Positions 27,657 to 36,431 of a DNA stretch of 64,000 nt are shown piece after piece. The translations under genes were made by a program, and so were the position numbers. The stretch's first letter is position 1. Every line of letters starts with the position of its first letter. The notes under the pieces are model-generated. The model was given only the letters and a program-made list of their open reading frames with translations. It made no database searches and had not been told where the DNA came from. Source of the DNA: DATKAS01 sp963733765 (GTDB lineage Bacteria > Actinomycetota > Acidimicrobiia > Acidimicrobiales > DATKAS01); contig CAVTEI010000003.1 in NCBI GenBank assembly GCA_963733765.1, positions 2,356,001 to 2,420,000 of the forward strand, given 5' to 3'.

Positions 27657-28162
27657 GTCTTGATCGGCTGTGGGCCGAGTGGCGTTCGACCTACGTGGCG
27701 GGGATCGCGGCGAGCGCGCCCTCCGGGCAGTCAGTCTTCACGCAGATCCTCGGCACCGGCTTGCCCGACGACGAGACGCACATCGTGTGGCGCGGAGAGG
27801 AGTGCTTTGCGATCCTCAACGCCTATCCCTACGGAAGCGGTCACCTGATGGTGATGCCCTATCGCGAAGTCGCCGCGCTCGAGGACCTGACAATCGCGGA
27901 GCACACCGAGCTGTGGTTCGGCGTTCGTGATGCTGTGGCCGCGCTGAAGGCCGCGTATGCGCCGGACGGTGTGAACGTCGGCATGAATCTCGGTCAGGCC
28001 GCCGGGGCGGGCGTACCGGGTCATCTCCACGTGCATTGCCTGCCTCGCTGGGCGGGCGACACGAACTTCATGACCTCGGTCGCCGAGACCCGGGTGCTGC
28101 CCGAGAGCCTCGACGTCACCTGGCAAAAGGTGCGTGCGGCATGGCCGGTATCTTCGACGTGA
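27653..28162 (+). CDS. HIT-family nucleotide hydrolase/phosphorylase
   Basis: A 169-aa protein with the histidine triad HLHVHCLP at about residues 123-130. It resembles mycobacterial Rv2613c, an Ap4A phosphorylase, which also sits just after thrS. It would split diadenosine polyphosphates made by aminoacyl-tRNA synthetases. The GTG start overlaps the thrS stop, and its stop overlaps the next start, so the three genes form one operon. Confidence 0.88.
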   Translation: MSLDRLWAEWRSTYVAGIAASAPSGQSVFTQILGTGLPDDETHIVWRGEECFAILNAYPYGSGHLMVMPYREVAALEDLTIAEHTELWFGVRDAVAALKAAYAPDGVNVGMNLGQAAGAGVPGHLHVHCLPRWAGDTNFMTSVAETRVLPESLDVTWQKVRAAWPVSST

Positions 28163-28650
28163 TGGCCGACGAGCATCACGACGAGCTGCCCGGCGAGCTC
28201 GACGTCTCGTCGTTCGTCGGGCCCTACCAGTTTCCCGACAACAGCCGCCGGCGCATCCCCGGCTTCGTCTACCTCGGTGTCGCGCTGGTGTGCTTCGTGT
28301 TGTGGCTCGGCTACGCGGACGGCGGCGTGCTGGTCAACGACGGTTTTCTCTACGTGGCGATCTTCCTCGCGCTGGTCGGCGTGTACTGCATCACGTCGGG
28401 CTGGCATCTCGGCATCGACGAGAAGGGCGCGTTGGTCGCGGCATCGAAGGCTGTGGGCTTCCCGGTGGGCCACGCGTCGGCACAGCTCGGCTGGCGAGGG
28501 CTGCGGAGCCGGCCGACCTGGCGAATCCTCCTGTATTCGGCCGAGGAACCGCCCACGCGGCGCGGGTTCGTGCTCGTCGACGCCGTGGACGGGCGCATCG
28601 TCGACCACTTCACCGAGGACAACCCCGAGGAGTGGCCGGGCGTCAGCTGA
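28162..28650 (+). CDS. Two-helix membrane protein, unknown
   Basis: A 162-aa protein coupled to the HIT gene by TGATG. Residues about 30-50 and 60-83 are transmembrane helices. The cytosolic part (about 90-162) is a soluble domain with GWHLGIDEKGALVAASKAVGFPVGHAS. The ATG at 28141 is an alternative start. Unrecognised family; its place between HIT and the pgsA1 backbone suggests it belongs to the ancestral operon. Confidence 0.65.
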   Translation: MADEHHDELPGELDVSSFVGPYQFPDNSRRRIPGFVYLGVALVCFVLWLGYADGGVLVNDGFLYVAIFLALVGVYCITSGWHLGIDEKGALVAASKAVGFPVGHASAQLGWRGLRSRPTWRILLYSAEEPPTRRGFVLVDAVDGRIVDHFTEDNPEEWPGVS

Positions 28651-29906
28651 TGCCTGCTTGCACCTCTCGGCGCCGCCGTTCGAGGTACGACCGCTCGGCC
28701 CCGGTGCCCGCGCATGAGATCGCCTGGTCGTACGCCGAGACTGCCTCGCGGAGACGCCCTGCACGACGCAACAGGTCGGCACCGCGCGGCATGCCGGAGG
28801 TGGTATCCGTCGAGCTCGGGGCCAAGCGCGTCGAGCGCGGCGACTCCCTCATCGGCGCCCTCGCTCATCCCGATGGCGACCGCGCGGTTCAACGCGACAA
28901 CGGGCGACGGCCACCGATGGGCGAGCACGTCGTAGAGCGCGGCGATCTGACACCAGTCCGTCGCGCCCATATCTGGGGCTTCGGCGTGCAACGCGGCGAT
29001 GGATGCCTGTACCTGCAGCGGACCCGGCCGCCCTTGGGAAAGGGCCTGCTCGACGAGTGCGAGTCCTTCGGCGATCGCGTCGCGGTCCCAGCGGCTCCGG
29101 TCCTGCTCCTCGAGCGGTGCCTGTGCCCCGTTCGCGTCGATGCGCGTGTCGCGCCGGGAGTGGTGCAGGAGCATCAGCGCCAGCAAGCCTCGCGCCTCGG
29201 GCTCGTCGGGCAGGAGGTCGAGCAGCAGACGCCCGAGCCGGATCGCCTCGTCGCACAGCTGTCTGCGTACGAGAGCGTCGCCCTCGGTCGCGCTATAGCC
29301 CTCGTTGAACACGAGGTAGACGACCGCCAGCGCGGCATCGAGACGATCGGGCAGCAACGCGGGCGACGGCAGGGAGAACGGGATGTGCGCGGCTTCCACC
29401 TTCCGCTTGGCCCGTACGAGCCGTTGCGCCATCGTCGTCTCGGGCACGAGGAACGCCCGTGCGATTGATGCCGTCGACAGACCATTGACCACCCGCAACG
29501 TCAGTGCGACCTGTGCGTCAAGGGCGAGCGCGGGGTGGCAGCAGAGGAAGACGAGACGGAGCTGATCGTCGGATACGGGGTTGTTGTCGGGCTCGGCGTC
29601 GGCGTCCTGCAGTGCCTGTAGTGCCTGCAGCGCCCCTACCGTCGCCGCGGTCCGTTGCGCGGTGCTCGCGGCGCGGAGCCGGTCGATTGCCCTTCGGCGC
29701 GCCGCCGTCGTGATCCACGCCGCCGGCCGCCGAGGCACGCCAGTCGCCGGCCAGGTGCGCACGGCGATGGCGAATGCCTCCTGTACTGACTCCTCGGCAA
29801 CGTCGAGGCTGCCAGTGAGGCGAACGAGGCCGCCGATGATGCGGCTCCACTCGTTGCGGAAGACGGCCTCGACCGCCTCGCTCACCTCAGCCGGCGACGG
29901 CGTCAC
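28643..29906 (-). CDS. ECF sigma factor with C-terminal TPR-like extension (frame broken by one extra base)
   Basis: RNA polymerase sigma factor with region 2 (residues about 10-80, SLDVAEESVQEAFAIAVRTW), region 4 (about 120-170, STASIARAFLVPETTMAQRLVRAKRK) and a long helical C-terminal domain, as in the SigJ-like ECF42 group. After DGYHLRHAAR the frame is lost; the +1 frame continues ADLLRRAGRLREAVSAYDQA to 28643, with the extra base near 28780. Its start overlaps the DGPF gene by 4 nt. ECF42 factors are typically paired with such a protein and have no classical anti-sigma factor. Confidence 0.85.
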
Positions 29907-30259
29907 ATCCCTGGGATCGCCATGACCGGCCGTACCTCGATCGAGCCGTACTCGGCGCCGGGGATCTTGGCCGCGTACTCGAGCGCCTGGTCGAGGTTCT
30001 CGCAGTCGAGGATGTAATAGCCACCAAGGACTTCCTTGGTCTCGGCGAACGGCCCGTCGGTGGTGAGCCGCTTCCCGTCGCGGACTCGCACCGTGGTGGC
30101 GGTGCCCGCGGGCTCGAGCGGATCCCCCCCGACGACCAGACCCTTCTTCGCCACCTCTTGGCTGAACTCGAAGTAGCGCTTCATTTCGAGCTCGGCCTCG
30201 GGAGTTCCGACGGCCGGCCCCGCGTCTTCGGCTGTGTAGATCAGCAGCATGTACTTCAT
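29903..30259 (-). CDS. YciI-like DGPF-domain protein
   Basis: A 118-aa protein of the YCII/DGPF family with KYMLLIYTAED at the start and the hallmark TDGPFAETKE at about residues 67-76. It is the usual partner of ECF42 sigma factors; its biochemical function is not settled. It is the upstream gene of the pair, so the two share one promoter. Confidence 0.85.
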   Translation of the reverse strand: MKYMLLIYTAEDAGPAVGTPEAELEMKRYFEFSQEVAKKGLVVGGDPLEPAGTATTVRVRDGKRLTTDGPFAETKEVLGGYYILDCENLDQALEYAAKIPGAEYGSIEVRPVMAIPGM

Positions 30260-30354
30260 CGTGCTGTCCTCCTGTGCGTCGCCGGGCGGCGACTCGAACC
30301 GTACGACGGCGCTGGGACCGCGATTTCGACAGCTCGAGGGGGATTCTTCCCCGG

Positions 30355-31431
30355 TCAGGCGGCCGGGCGCCGGGTATGCACGCCCTCGAAGTTCGGGGCG
30401 ACCTCGCGCATGAACCGGTCCATCTCCTCCATGACCTGGTTGTGAGGCTTGAGGCCCACGTTGAAATAGAGAATGACCTCCGAGAAGCCGGCGGCCTCGA
30501 CCTTCTTCAGTGTCTCGGTGATCGATTCCGGGGTCCCCAGTAGCACGGAGTTCTCGGTGAGCTGCTCAGCCGTCACGTTCTGGAGACGCGTCACCATGTC
30601 GACGAAGTACCGGTAGCTCGGCGGCGCGGTCGCGGGATCGCCTGGGAACGCGGGGATCACACACTCCTTGTAGTAGCGGATCTGCCGTGCTCGTTGGGCC
30701 GCCTCCTGCCGTGGGTTGTCGTAGAAGTGGATGAAGTAGCTGCACATGAGCCGGCGAGGCCTTCGCCCGTGCTTTTCGCACCTCTCGGTGTAGAGGTCGG
30801 CGACCTGCGACAAGCCCCCGTAGTTCATCGACGCGGCGAACGGCGCAACGACCAGTCCGCAGTCGAGCCGGGCGGCCAGCTCGATCGACGGCTGGGAGAA
30901 CGAAGCGATGTAGGTCGGCACTGGTTGCTGGATCGGCCGCGGCGTGATGCGCACGTCGTCGAAGTCGTAGTGCTTCCCGTGGTGGGAGATCGGTTCCTCC
31001 GCTTCCCAGAGCTTCTGTACGACCTCGATGCCTTCCTCGAAGATGCTCTGGTTGTCGGCGAAGTCGACGTGGAATGGCAGGTACTCGCGGCTGTCGTACC
31101 CGCGGCCGGCGGCAAAGTCGACGCGGCCGTCAGAGAGGAGGTCGAGCGTCGCCCACTGTTCGGCGATGCGAATCGGGTTGTGGAGCGGCGACACGGTGAC
31201 GGCCGGTGCGAGCCTCACGCGTGAGGTGCGCGCGGCGATCGACGCGAGCACCAGATCGGGACACGAAAGCACCCCGAGCGAGTTGAAGTGGTGCTCGCCG
31301 ATCCACACCGAGTTCATCCCGAGCTCGTCCGCGTAGAGGGCTTCGGCCGTGATGTCACGGACGAGCTGGTTCGCACCCCGCACGTTGTCGTCGTAGTGGT
31401 TGTCGCTGAGCGTGAAGTACCCGAACTCCAT
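30355..31431 (-). CDS. LLM-class flavin-dependent oxidoreductase
   Basis: A 358-aa TIM-barrel protein of the bacterial luciferase-like family, using FMN or F420. Seen are WIGEHHF near residue 45, a VRLAPAVTVSPLHNPIRIAEQWATLDLLSDGRVDFAAGRGY stretch (residues about 70-110) and a C-terminal loop typical of the group. An F420 producer is implied by npdG, so either flavin is possible. Divergent from a marR gene across a 74-nt region with two palindromes, so probably regulated by it. Confidence 0.85.
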   Translation of the reverse strand: MEFGYFTLSDNHYDDNVRGANQLVRDITAEALYADELGMNSVWIGEHHFNSLGVLSCPDLVLASIAARTSRVRLAPAVTVSPLHNPIRIAEQWATLDLLSDGRVDFAAGRGYDSREYLPFHVDFADNQSIFEEGIEVVQKLWEAEEPISHHGKHYDFDDVRITPRPIQQPVPTYIASFSQPSIELAARLDCGLVVAPFAASMNYGGLSQVADLYTERCEKHGRRPRRLMCSYFIHFYDNPRQEAAQRARQIRYYKECVIPAFPGDPATAPPSYRYFVDMVTRLQNVTAEQLTENSVLLGTPESITETLKKVEAAGFSEVILYFNVGLKPHNQVMEEMDRFMREVAPNFEGVHTRRPAA

Positions 31432-31455
31432 GTCTCCCCCGTTCGTCTCCCGAAG

Positions 31456-31470
31456 TGTGATGTAATCACA
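31456..31470. promoter_or_regulatory. Perfect palindrome in the LLM-marR divergent region
   Basis: TGTGAT-GTA-ATCACA, a 6-3-6 perfect inverted repeat between the divergent LLM oxidoreductase and marR genes. It could be a MarR site, or a Crp-like site with a 5-nt spacer. Confidence 0.5.
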
Positions 31471-31471
31471 A

Positions 31472-31489
31472 CTGTTGAAAATACAATAG
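31472..31489. promoter_or_regulatory. Probable MarR operator over the marR -10
   Basis: CTGTTG-AAAATA-CAATAG has arms matching in 5 of 6 positions. It contains TACAAT (31482-31487), the likely -10 element of the marR gene. A repressor bound here would block marR transcription, as expected for autoregulation. AT content is far above the local average. Confidence 0.55.
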
Positions 31490-31505
31490 TGCGAGACGAG
31501 GAAAG

Positions 31506-31955
31506 ATGACTAGTTCCGTGCGACTCGACCTAGCGAGCTACCTGCCGTTCCTCGTGAACCGCGTCGGAGTTGCGATCGTGGAGGGCTTCAGCTCCGAGCG
31601 GCTGAGGAACGAGGGCCTCACGATCTACATGTGGCGAGTGCTCGCCGTGCTCGCCGACACTGGCGAGCAGCGGCAGGTCGACCTTGCCGTCATGACATCG
31701 ATCGATGCTCCGACCATCTCGAGGCTGGTGACCCGCCTGGCCCATCTGAAGCTCGTCACTCGGACGCGGTCGTCCACGAGCAACCGCGAGGTGGGCGTGG
31801 TGCTCACGCCGAAGGGCGCCGCGATGGTGCGTCGGTTGATCCCGAGTGCGCTCGACTGGGAGGACAGGGCCACCACCGGGATGTCGCCCAAGGAGATCGC
31901 GGCCGTCAAGCGCACGCTCGCGAAGATGTACGAGAACTTGACCGCGAAGGGTTAG
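31506..31955 (+). CDS. MarR-family transcriptional regulator
   Basis: A 149-aa winged-helix regulator with TIYMWRVLAVLADTGEQRQVDLAVMTSIDAPTISRLVTRL spanning the DNA-binding helices (residues about 38-78) and a wing with SSTSNREVGVVLT. It probably controls the divergent LLM oxidoreductase and itself through the palindromes at 31456-31489. A GAGGAAAG ribosome site precedes the ATG. Confidence 0.85.
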   Translation: MTSSVRLDLASYLPFLVNRVGVAIVEGFSSERLRNEGLTIYMWRVLAVLADTGEQRQVDLAVMTSIDAPTISRLVTRLAHLKLVTRTRSSTSNREVGVVLTPKGAAMVRRLIPSALDWEDRATTGMSPKEIAAVKRTLAKMYENLTAKG

Positions 31956-32326
31956 TCGCCGGTGAGCGCCTCTGCTTGGCGCACGAGCCCACCCGCTTCG
32001 GCGATGCCGGCGCGTAGCACGTCGATCGCGCGGCTCCCGCCCCGATCCTCGGCCCAGTTGTCCGCGCCATAGGTGCCGATCGCACTGACGAGCGCGTTCG
32101 CTGAAGCGGCCACACCATCGATCGCGTCCGCCACCGGGCTCAACGGCGGCGCACCGCCGAGTCGTCGCGTCATGTCGTCGAGCACCTGCTTCACGCGGGT
32201 AGCGAGACTGCCGATGGCCGACGGCGCGTTCGCCTGGGTCGGCGCCGCCGCCGCCAACGCCTCGCGCAGCCGGCGCGCGAAAGAGCGCGCGGCGACGACC
32301 CCGTCGGACGGTGAGAGATCGCTCAG
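31952..32326 (-). CDS. Small helical protein coupled to EF-G2, probable CTG start
   Basis: A helix-rich protein of about 124 aa with repeated Ala and Leu; no family recognised. No ATG or GTG exists in frame before the first helix. A TTG at 32257 would remove the conserved-looking leader (LSDLSPSDGVVAARSFARRLREAL). The frame opens at CTG at 32326, whose last two bases are the first two of the EF-G2 stop (CTGA), mimicking the ATGA coupling seen elsewhere. The start is therefore likely CTG, unproven. The stop overlaps the convergent marR stop by 4 nt. Confidence 0.55.
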   Translation of the reverse strand: MSDLSPSDGVVAARSFARRLREALAAAAPTQANAPSAIGSLATRVKQVLDDMTRRLGGAPPLSPVADAIDGVAASANALVSAIGTYGADNWAEDRGGSRAIDVLRAGIAEAGGLVRQAEALTGD

Positions 32327-34389
32327 TGGGCCTCAGCCTTGGGCTTCGCGAGCTTGTCGACCAAGTGTGACGGCATCGGGTCGTAGTGGCTGTGTGTCGC
32401 CGTGAATCGCCCGCGTCCACCGGTCATCGACCGCAGATCGATGGCGTACCTCATGATCTCCGACGTGGGCACGAGCGCGGTCACCTCCTGCTCGCCGCCG
32501 CCGACCGCATCAGTGCCCTGCACACGTCCGCGCCGGGCGTTTATGTCTCCCATCACGTCGCCCTGGTACTCCGCCGGGACGGTGACCTTCAGCACGGAGA
32601 TCGGCTCGAGCACCACTGCGCTCGCCTTGGCCATCGCGTCCTTGAAGCCGAGCGAGCCGGCCATCTTGAAGCTCATCTCGGACGAGTCGACGGAGTGGTA
32701 CTTGCCGTCGTAGCACGTGACCTTCACGTCGACGACGGGGAAGCCGTAGAGCCCGCCCGACGCCATCGTCTCCTCGATGCCCTTCTGCACCGCCGGAATG
32801 AACTGCCGGGGGATCGCGCCGCCGACGATCGCGTCGACGAACTGGAAGCCCTCGCCTCGAGGCAATGGCTCCACCCGCAAGAAGGCGACGCCGAACTGGC
32901 CATGACCGCCCGACTGCTTCTTGTACTTGCCCTCGGCCTCGGCATTGGCCGTGATCGTTTCGCGGTAGGGCACGCGTACGTCGTCGGTGTCGACGTCGAC
33001 GCCGAACTTTCGGTGCAATCGTTCGAGCGCGATCGTGAGATGGGTCTCGCCGGTTCCCCGGAGCAACGTTTGCTTCGTCTCGTCGCTCCGCTCGAGCACG
33101 AGCGCCTGATCTTCCTCCTGCAGTCGCTGGAGGGCCGACCCGAGCTTGTCGTCGTCGGCTTGCGTGCGAGCCTTGATCGCGACTGCGAGCACCGGGGGAG
33201 GTGGCGCGATCGTCGCGACGCGGACCGGCGTGCCTTTCGGCGCGAGCGTGTCGCCGGTAGCAGTCGCGGACAGCTTCGAGACGGCGGCGAGGTCGCCGGC
33301 CGGGACGCTCGTGACAGGGTCTTGGTCTTTGCCGCGCAGCGCGAAGAGCGCGTGGAGCCGCTCGTCGGAGCCGGTGCGCGGGTTCACGAGATGATCGTCG
33401 GGCTTCACGGTTCCCGACAGCACCTTGAACAATGAGAGCTGGCCGACGTAGGGGTCGGCGATCGTTTTGAAGACGAATGCGAGCGGCTGGCCATCCGCGT
33501 CGGGCGCGATGTCCTGCGTGGTCGTGCCGGCGGTGACCTCGATGCCGGGCCGGTCGGCGGGAGACGGGCCGATCTCGCAGATGAAGTCGGCGAGACGGTC
33601 GATCGCCACTTGCGTCGCTGCAGATCCGCAGATGACCGGGAAGACGCTCGCAGCCGCGACGCCAACGGCGAGCGTGTGCTCGAGCTCCGCCGGCGAAGGC
33701 ACATCGCCCTCGAGAAAGCGTTCGAGCATGTCGTCGTCGGCCACGACGATGCCTTCGACGAGGTTGTCGTGCACCTCGTGCTCGAGAGCGGCGAGCTCGT
33801 CGGGAATCGGGCCCTCGGTGTGGGTGCCCCCCTCGTAGAAGAAGCCCTTGTCGGTGAGCAGATCGGCGACGCCGCGGAAGCCCGCCTCTTCGCCGATCGG
33901 GAGCTCGAGCGGGGCGATGCCGGCGCCGAACCTCGACCGGAGCTCGTCGAGGGTGCGCTGGAAGTTGGCACGCTCCCGGTCGAGCTTGTTGATGAAGATC
34001 ATGCGCGGCAGGTTCAGCTCCGCGGCGATCCTCCAGATCGCCTCGGTCTGCACCTCGACGCCATCGACGGCGCTGACCACGAACACCGCAAGGTCGGCCA
34101 CCCGCAGCGCGGCGTGGACGTCGCCGATGAAGTCGGCGTAGCCCGGGGTGTCGATGAGGTTGATCTTGTGGCCTTCCCACTCGAACGGGGCCAGCGCCAG
34201 CGACAGGCTCAGGTGCCGCTTTTGCTCCTCGGGCTCGAAGTCACAGACCGTGGTGCCGTCCTCGACGCGACCCGCTCGGGTGATCGCTCCCGCTCTGAAC
34301 AGGAGGGCCTCGGCGAGCGTGGTCTTGCCCGCCCCGGAGTGCCCGACAAGCGCCACATTGCGGATCTTGGGCGTCGGATAGGTCTTCAA
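32323..34389 (-). CDS. fusA2: Elongation factor G-like protein EF-G2
   Basis: A 688-aa translational GTPase paralogue. G1 is GHSGAGKT, G4 is NKLD, and domains II-V of EF-G follow. G3 reads DTPGYADF, where EF-G has DTPGHVDF. The catalytic histidine is thus replaced, as in mycobacterial EF-G2, which binds GTP but does not replace EF-G in translocation. I start at the TTG at 34389 (LKTYPTPKIRNVAL) with GAGGGGG upstream; the longer frame to 34605 overlaps pgsA1 and has no similarity. Confidence 0.88.
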   Translation of the reverse strand: MKTYPTPKIRNVALVGHSGAGKTTLAEALLFRAGAITRAGRVEDGTTVCDFEPEEQKRHLSLSLALAPFEWEGHKINLIDTPGYADFIGDVHAALRVADLAVFVVSAVDGVEVQTEAIWRIAAELNLPRMIFINKLDRERANFQRTLDELRSRFGAGIAPLELPIGEEAGFRGVADLLTDKGFFYEGGTHTEGPIPDELAALEHEVHDNLVEGIVVADDDMLERFLEGDVPSPAELEHTLAVGVAAASVFPVICGSAATQVAIDRLADFICEIGPSPADRPGIEVTAGTTTQDIAPDADGQPLAFVFKTIADPYVGQLSLFKVLSGTVKPDDHLVNPRTGSDERLHALFALRGKDQDPVTSVPAGDLAAVSKLSATATGDTLAPKGTPVRVATIAPPPPVLAVAIKARTQADDDKLGSALQRLQEEDQALVLERSDETKQTLLRGTGETHLTIALERLHRKFGVDVDTDDVRVPYRETITANAEAEGKYKKQSGGHGQFGVAFLRVEPLPRGEGFQFVDAIVGGAIPRQFIPAVQKGIEETMASGGLYGFPVVDVKVTCYDGKYHSVDSSEMSFKMAGSLGFKDAMAKASAVVLEPISVLKVTVPAEYQGDVMGDINARRGRVQGTDAVGGGEQEVTALVPTSEIMRYAIDLRSMTGGRGRFTATHSHYDPMPSHLVDKLAKPKAEAH

Positions 34390-34515
34390 CGAACCCCCTC
34401 GCGCTGGCGACCCGAGCCCCACCCGAGCCGATCGGGGCAGCGTAGTTGCGGATTGCGTCCGCCCGATCCGGGGAACCCACTGGTACCCTGACCGGACCCC
34501 TTCCCTGGAGCGCAC

Positions 34516-35199
34516 ATGTTCGACGGACGGTGGCGGACGAGCATCGAGCGGGGCCTGCAGCCAGTCGGCGCCAACATCCGTCGCACCGGCATCACGGCCG
34601 ACCATCTCACGGCGTTCGGCCTGCTCACTGCAGTCGCCGCTGCAATCGCCATCGGTGCCGGCGCCCTGCGCGGTGGCCTGCTGCTCGTGATCCTCGCGGC
34701 GGTACCCGATCTTCTCGACGGCGCAGTGGCCAAGGCTTCGGGCACGGCATCGCGCCGCGGGGCGTTCTTCGATTCGGTCGCCGATCGCGTCACCGACGCG
34801 CTGCTCTTCGGTGGCGTCGCCTGGTACCTCGCCACGGTCGACGGGGGCCGGGCTGCGATCCTTCCGCTCGCGGTGCTCGCCCTGTCCTCACTGATCTCCT
34901 ATGAGCGCGCGAAGGCCGAGTCGCTCGGCTTCGATGCCCGCGGCGGCGTCATGGAGCGGGCCGAGCGCATCATCTTGCTGTGCCTCGGCTTGCTCTTCGA
35001 CTCGCTGCTGGTGCCGATCTTGTGGCTGATGCTCGTGCTCACCGCGTTCACTGCGGTGCAGCGGTTCGTCAAGGTGTGGCGGCAGGCCAGCGCCGAGCGC
35101 CCGAAGCGGGAGCCGTTCCGTTGGAGCGCACGCCGGGTCGCACGGCCCACGGCGCGTGCGCGCACGAGGGCTGAGCGCCGCCAGAACCCCAACGCCTGA
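34516..35199 (+). CDS. pgsA1: Phosphatidylinositol phosphate synthase (CDP-alcohol phosphotransferase)
   Basis: Joins CDP-diacylglycerol and inositol 1-phosphate, the first step toward phosphatidylinositol and PIMs. The 227-aa membrane protein has the CDP-OH-P signature spread over DLLDGAVAKASGTASRRG and FFDSVADRVTD (residues about 74-104), with all four aspartates, and six predicted helices. A basic tail ends it. The neighbours (acyltransferase and, further on, pimA) support the inositol-lipid role over phosphatidylglycerophosphate synthase. Confidence 0.88.
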   Translation: MFDGRWRTSIERGLQPVGANIRRTGITADHLTAFGLLTAVAAAIAIGAGALRGGLLLVILAAVPDLLDGAVAKASGTASRRGAFFDSVADRVTDALLFGGVAWYLATVDGGRAAILPLAVLALSSLISYERAKAESLGFDARGGVMERAERIILLCLGLLFDSLLVPILWLMLVLTAFTAVQRFVKVWRQASAERPKREPFRWSARRVARPTARARTRAERRQNPNA

Positions 35200-35205
35200 T
35201 CCGAC

Positions 35206-36100
35206 TTGTCGGACGGATCGGCGGTCACCGCCGCGTACAGGGTCGGCGCGAGGCTGGCGCAGGCCCTCCCGGGTGCGCTCGTCGAACCTGTGTCGCGGCG
35301 CCTCTGGTCGGGTGTTCAAGCTCGCGATGCGTGGGCGCCGCGACACGGTCGCGCGTCATCTCCGTCGGGTATATGGGCCATCGTTGGAAGGCGCGGCCCT
35401 CGACCGCGCCGTCGACGCGTCGTTTCTCTCGTACGCGCGCTACTGGGTGGAGTCATTTCGCGTCCCGACGACCTCGAAGGCCGACATCGCTGCTCGATTC
35501 ACGACCGAGGGCATCCACCACATGCTCGATCCGCTCGCCGATGGCAGGGGAGTGATCCTCGCCCTTCCCCACCTGGGCGGATGGGAGTGGGCGGGGCGGT
35601 GGGTCGCTGACCAAGGCATCCCGATCACGGTCGTGGTCGAGCCCCTCGAACCGCCTGAGCTCTTCGAGTGGTTCGTGGGCTACCGCCGGTCGCTCGGGAT
35701 GCACGTCGTGCCGGTCGGCCTCGGGGCCGCGATGGCGTCGATCAAGGCGCTGAGGAGCAACGGAGTGCTGTGTCTGCTCTGCGACCGTGACATCGGGACG
35801 GGCGGGGTCGAGGTCGAGTTCTTCGGTGAGCGCACCAAGCTTCCCGCCGGCCCCGCGACGCTGTCGTTGCGCACGGGCGCGCCGATCCTTCCGACCGCGG
35901 TGTACTACGAAGCCGGCGGACTCCATGTCGGGAGTGTGGGCGCCCCGATCGAGATCGAGCCGCGCGGATCGACAGCTGAGGACATCGCGACGTTGACGCA
36001 GGCCCTCGCGCATCGATTGGAAGCGCTGATCCGCGCCGCGCCCGAGCAGTGGCATCTGTTCCAGCCGAACTGGCCGAGCGATCCGGGCTACAGCGGCTGA
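35206..36100 (+). CDS. Lauroyl-acyltransferase-like PIM acyltransferase (frame broken by one extra base)
   Basis: Acylates the mannose of phosphatidylinositol mannosides in the mycobacterial PatA model; LpxL/HtrB superfamily. The TTG-started first frame gives MSDGSAVTAAYRVGARLAQALPGALVEP up to RRLWSG. The next frame gives VFKLAMRGRRDTVARHLRRVYG onwards, with the HLGGWEW motif and CDRDIGTGGVEVEFFG, to 36100. One extra G near 35311 explains the break. The order pgsA1 then this gene is as in mycobacteria. Intact length would be about 297 aa. Confidence 0.82.
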
Positions 36101-36214
36101 CCTGCGACGTTCGCCGGCCTCCCGTGGACGGTGAGATCAAGCGGCGTCTTGTTCAGGACGACACGACGACAGCGGCGATCCCTTTCCTCGTAGCAACCCG
36201 TCGAACGTTGGGTA

Positions 36215-36230
36215 TCGTACACTTGTTCGA
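36215..36230. promoter_or_regulatory. Probable LexA (SOS) box overlapping a leaderless promoter
   Basis: TCGTAC-ACTT-GTTCGA differs by one base from the actinobacterial LexA consensus TCGAAC-N4-GTTCGA. It includes TACACT (36218-36223), which stands 6 nt before the ATG of the next gene and so looks like its -10. Bound LexA would cover both the -10 and the transcription start. Confidence 0.6.
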
Positions 36231-36400
36231 TGACTGAGCCGATCATGCGAACCGTCGAGTGCCCGTACTGCCTGCGCCACAGCGTGAACGTGACCTACGA
36301 GGCGGGCCTCGACGACGGCGGCAACCGCGTCGAAAGGGAGATCGCGAGGGCGAAGTGCTCGACGACGGGCTGCATCGGGGCGACGCTCTCGACGCGGTGA
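36230..36400 (+). CDS. Small zinc-ribbon protein (56 aa), probably SOS-regulated
   Basis: A 56-residue ORF with two cysteine pairs, CPYC (residues 11-14) and CSTTGC (43-48), the layout of a zinc ribbon. The middle is strongly charged (GLDDGGNRVEREIARAK). A leaderless -10 lies 6 nt before the ATG, inside a LexA-like box, so it should be induced by DNA damage. Function unknown; it might bind nucleic acid or regulate a repair protein. No other gene follows on the same strand. Confidence 0.65.
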   Translation: MTEPIMRTVECPYCLRHSVNVTYEAGLDDGGNRVEREIARAKCSTTGCIGATLSTR

Positions 36401-36431
36401 GCCCGACAGGGGAGTGAATCAAACTCCGCGC

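Noticed and set aside
28350..29906. 518-aa ECF sigma ORF read straight to its stop
   Set aside because: The last 140 residues are frameshifted nonsense antisense to the membrane protein gene; the true end is at 28643.
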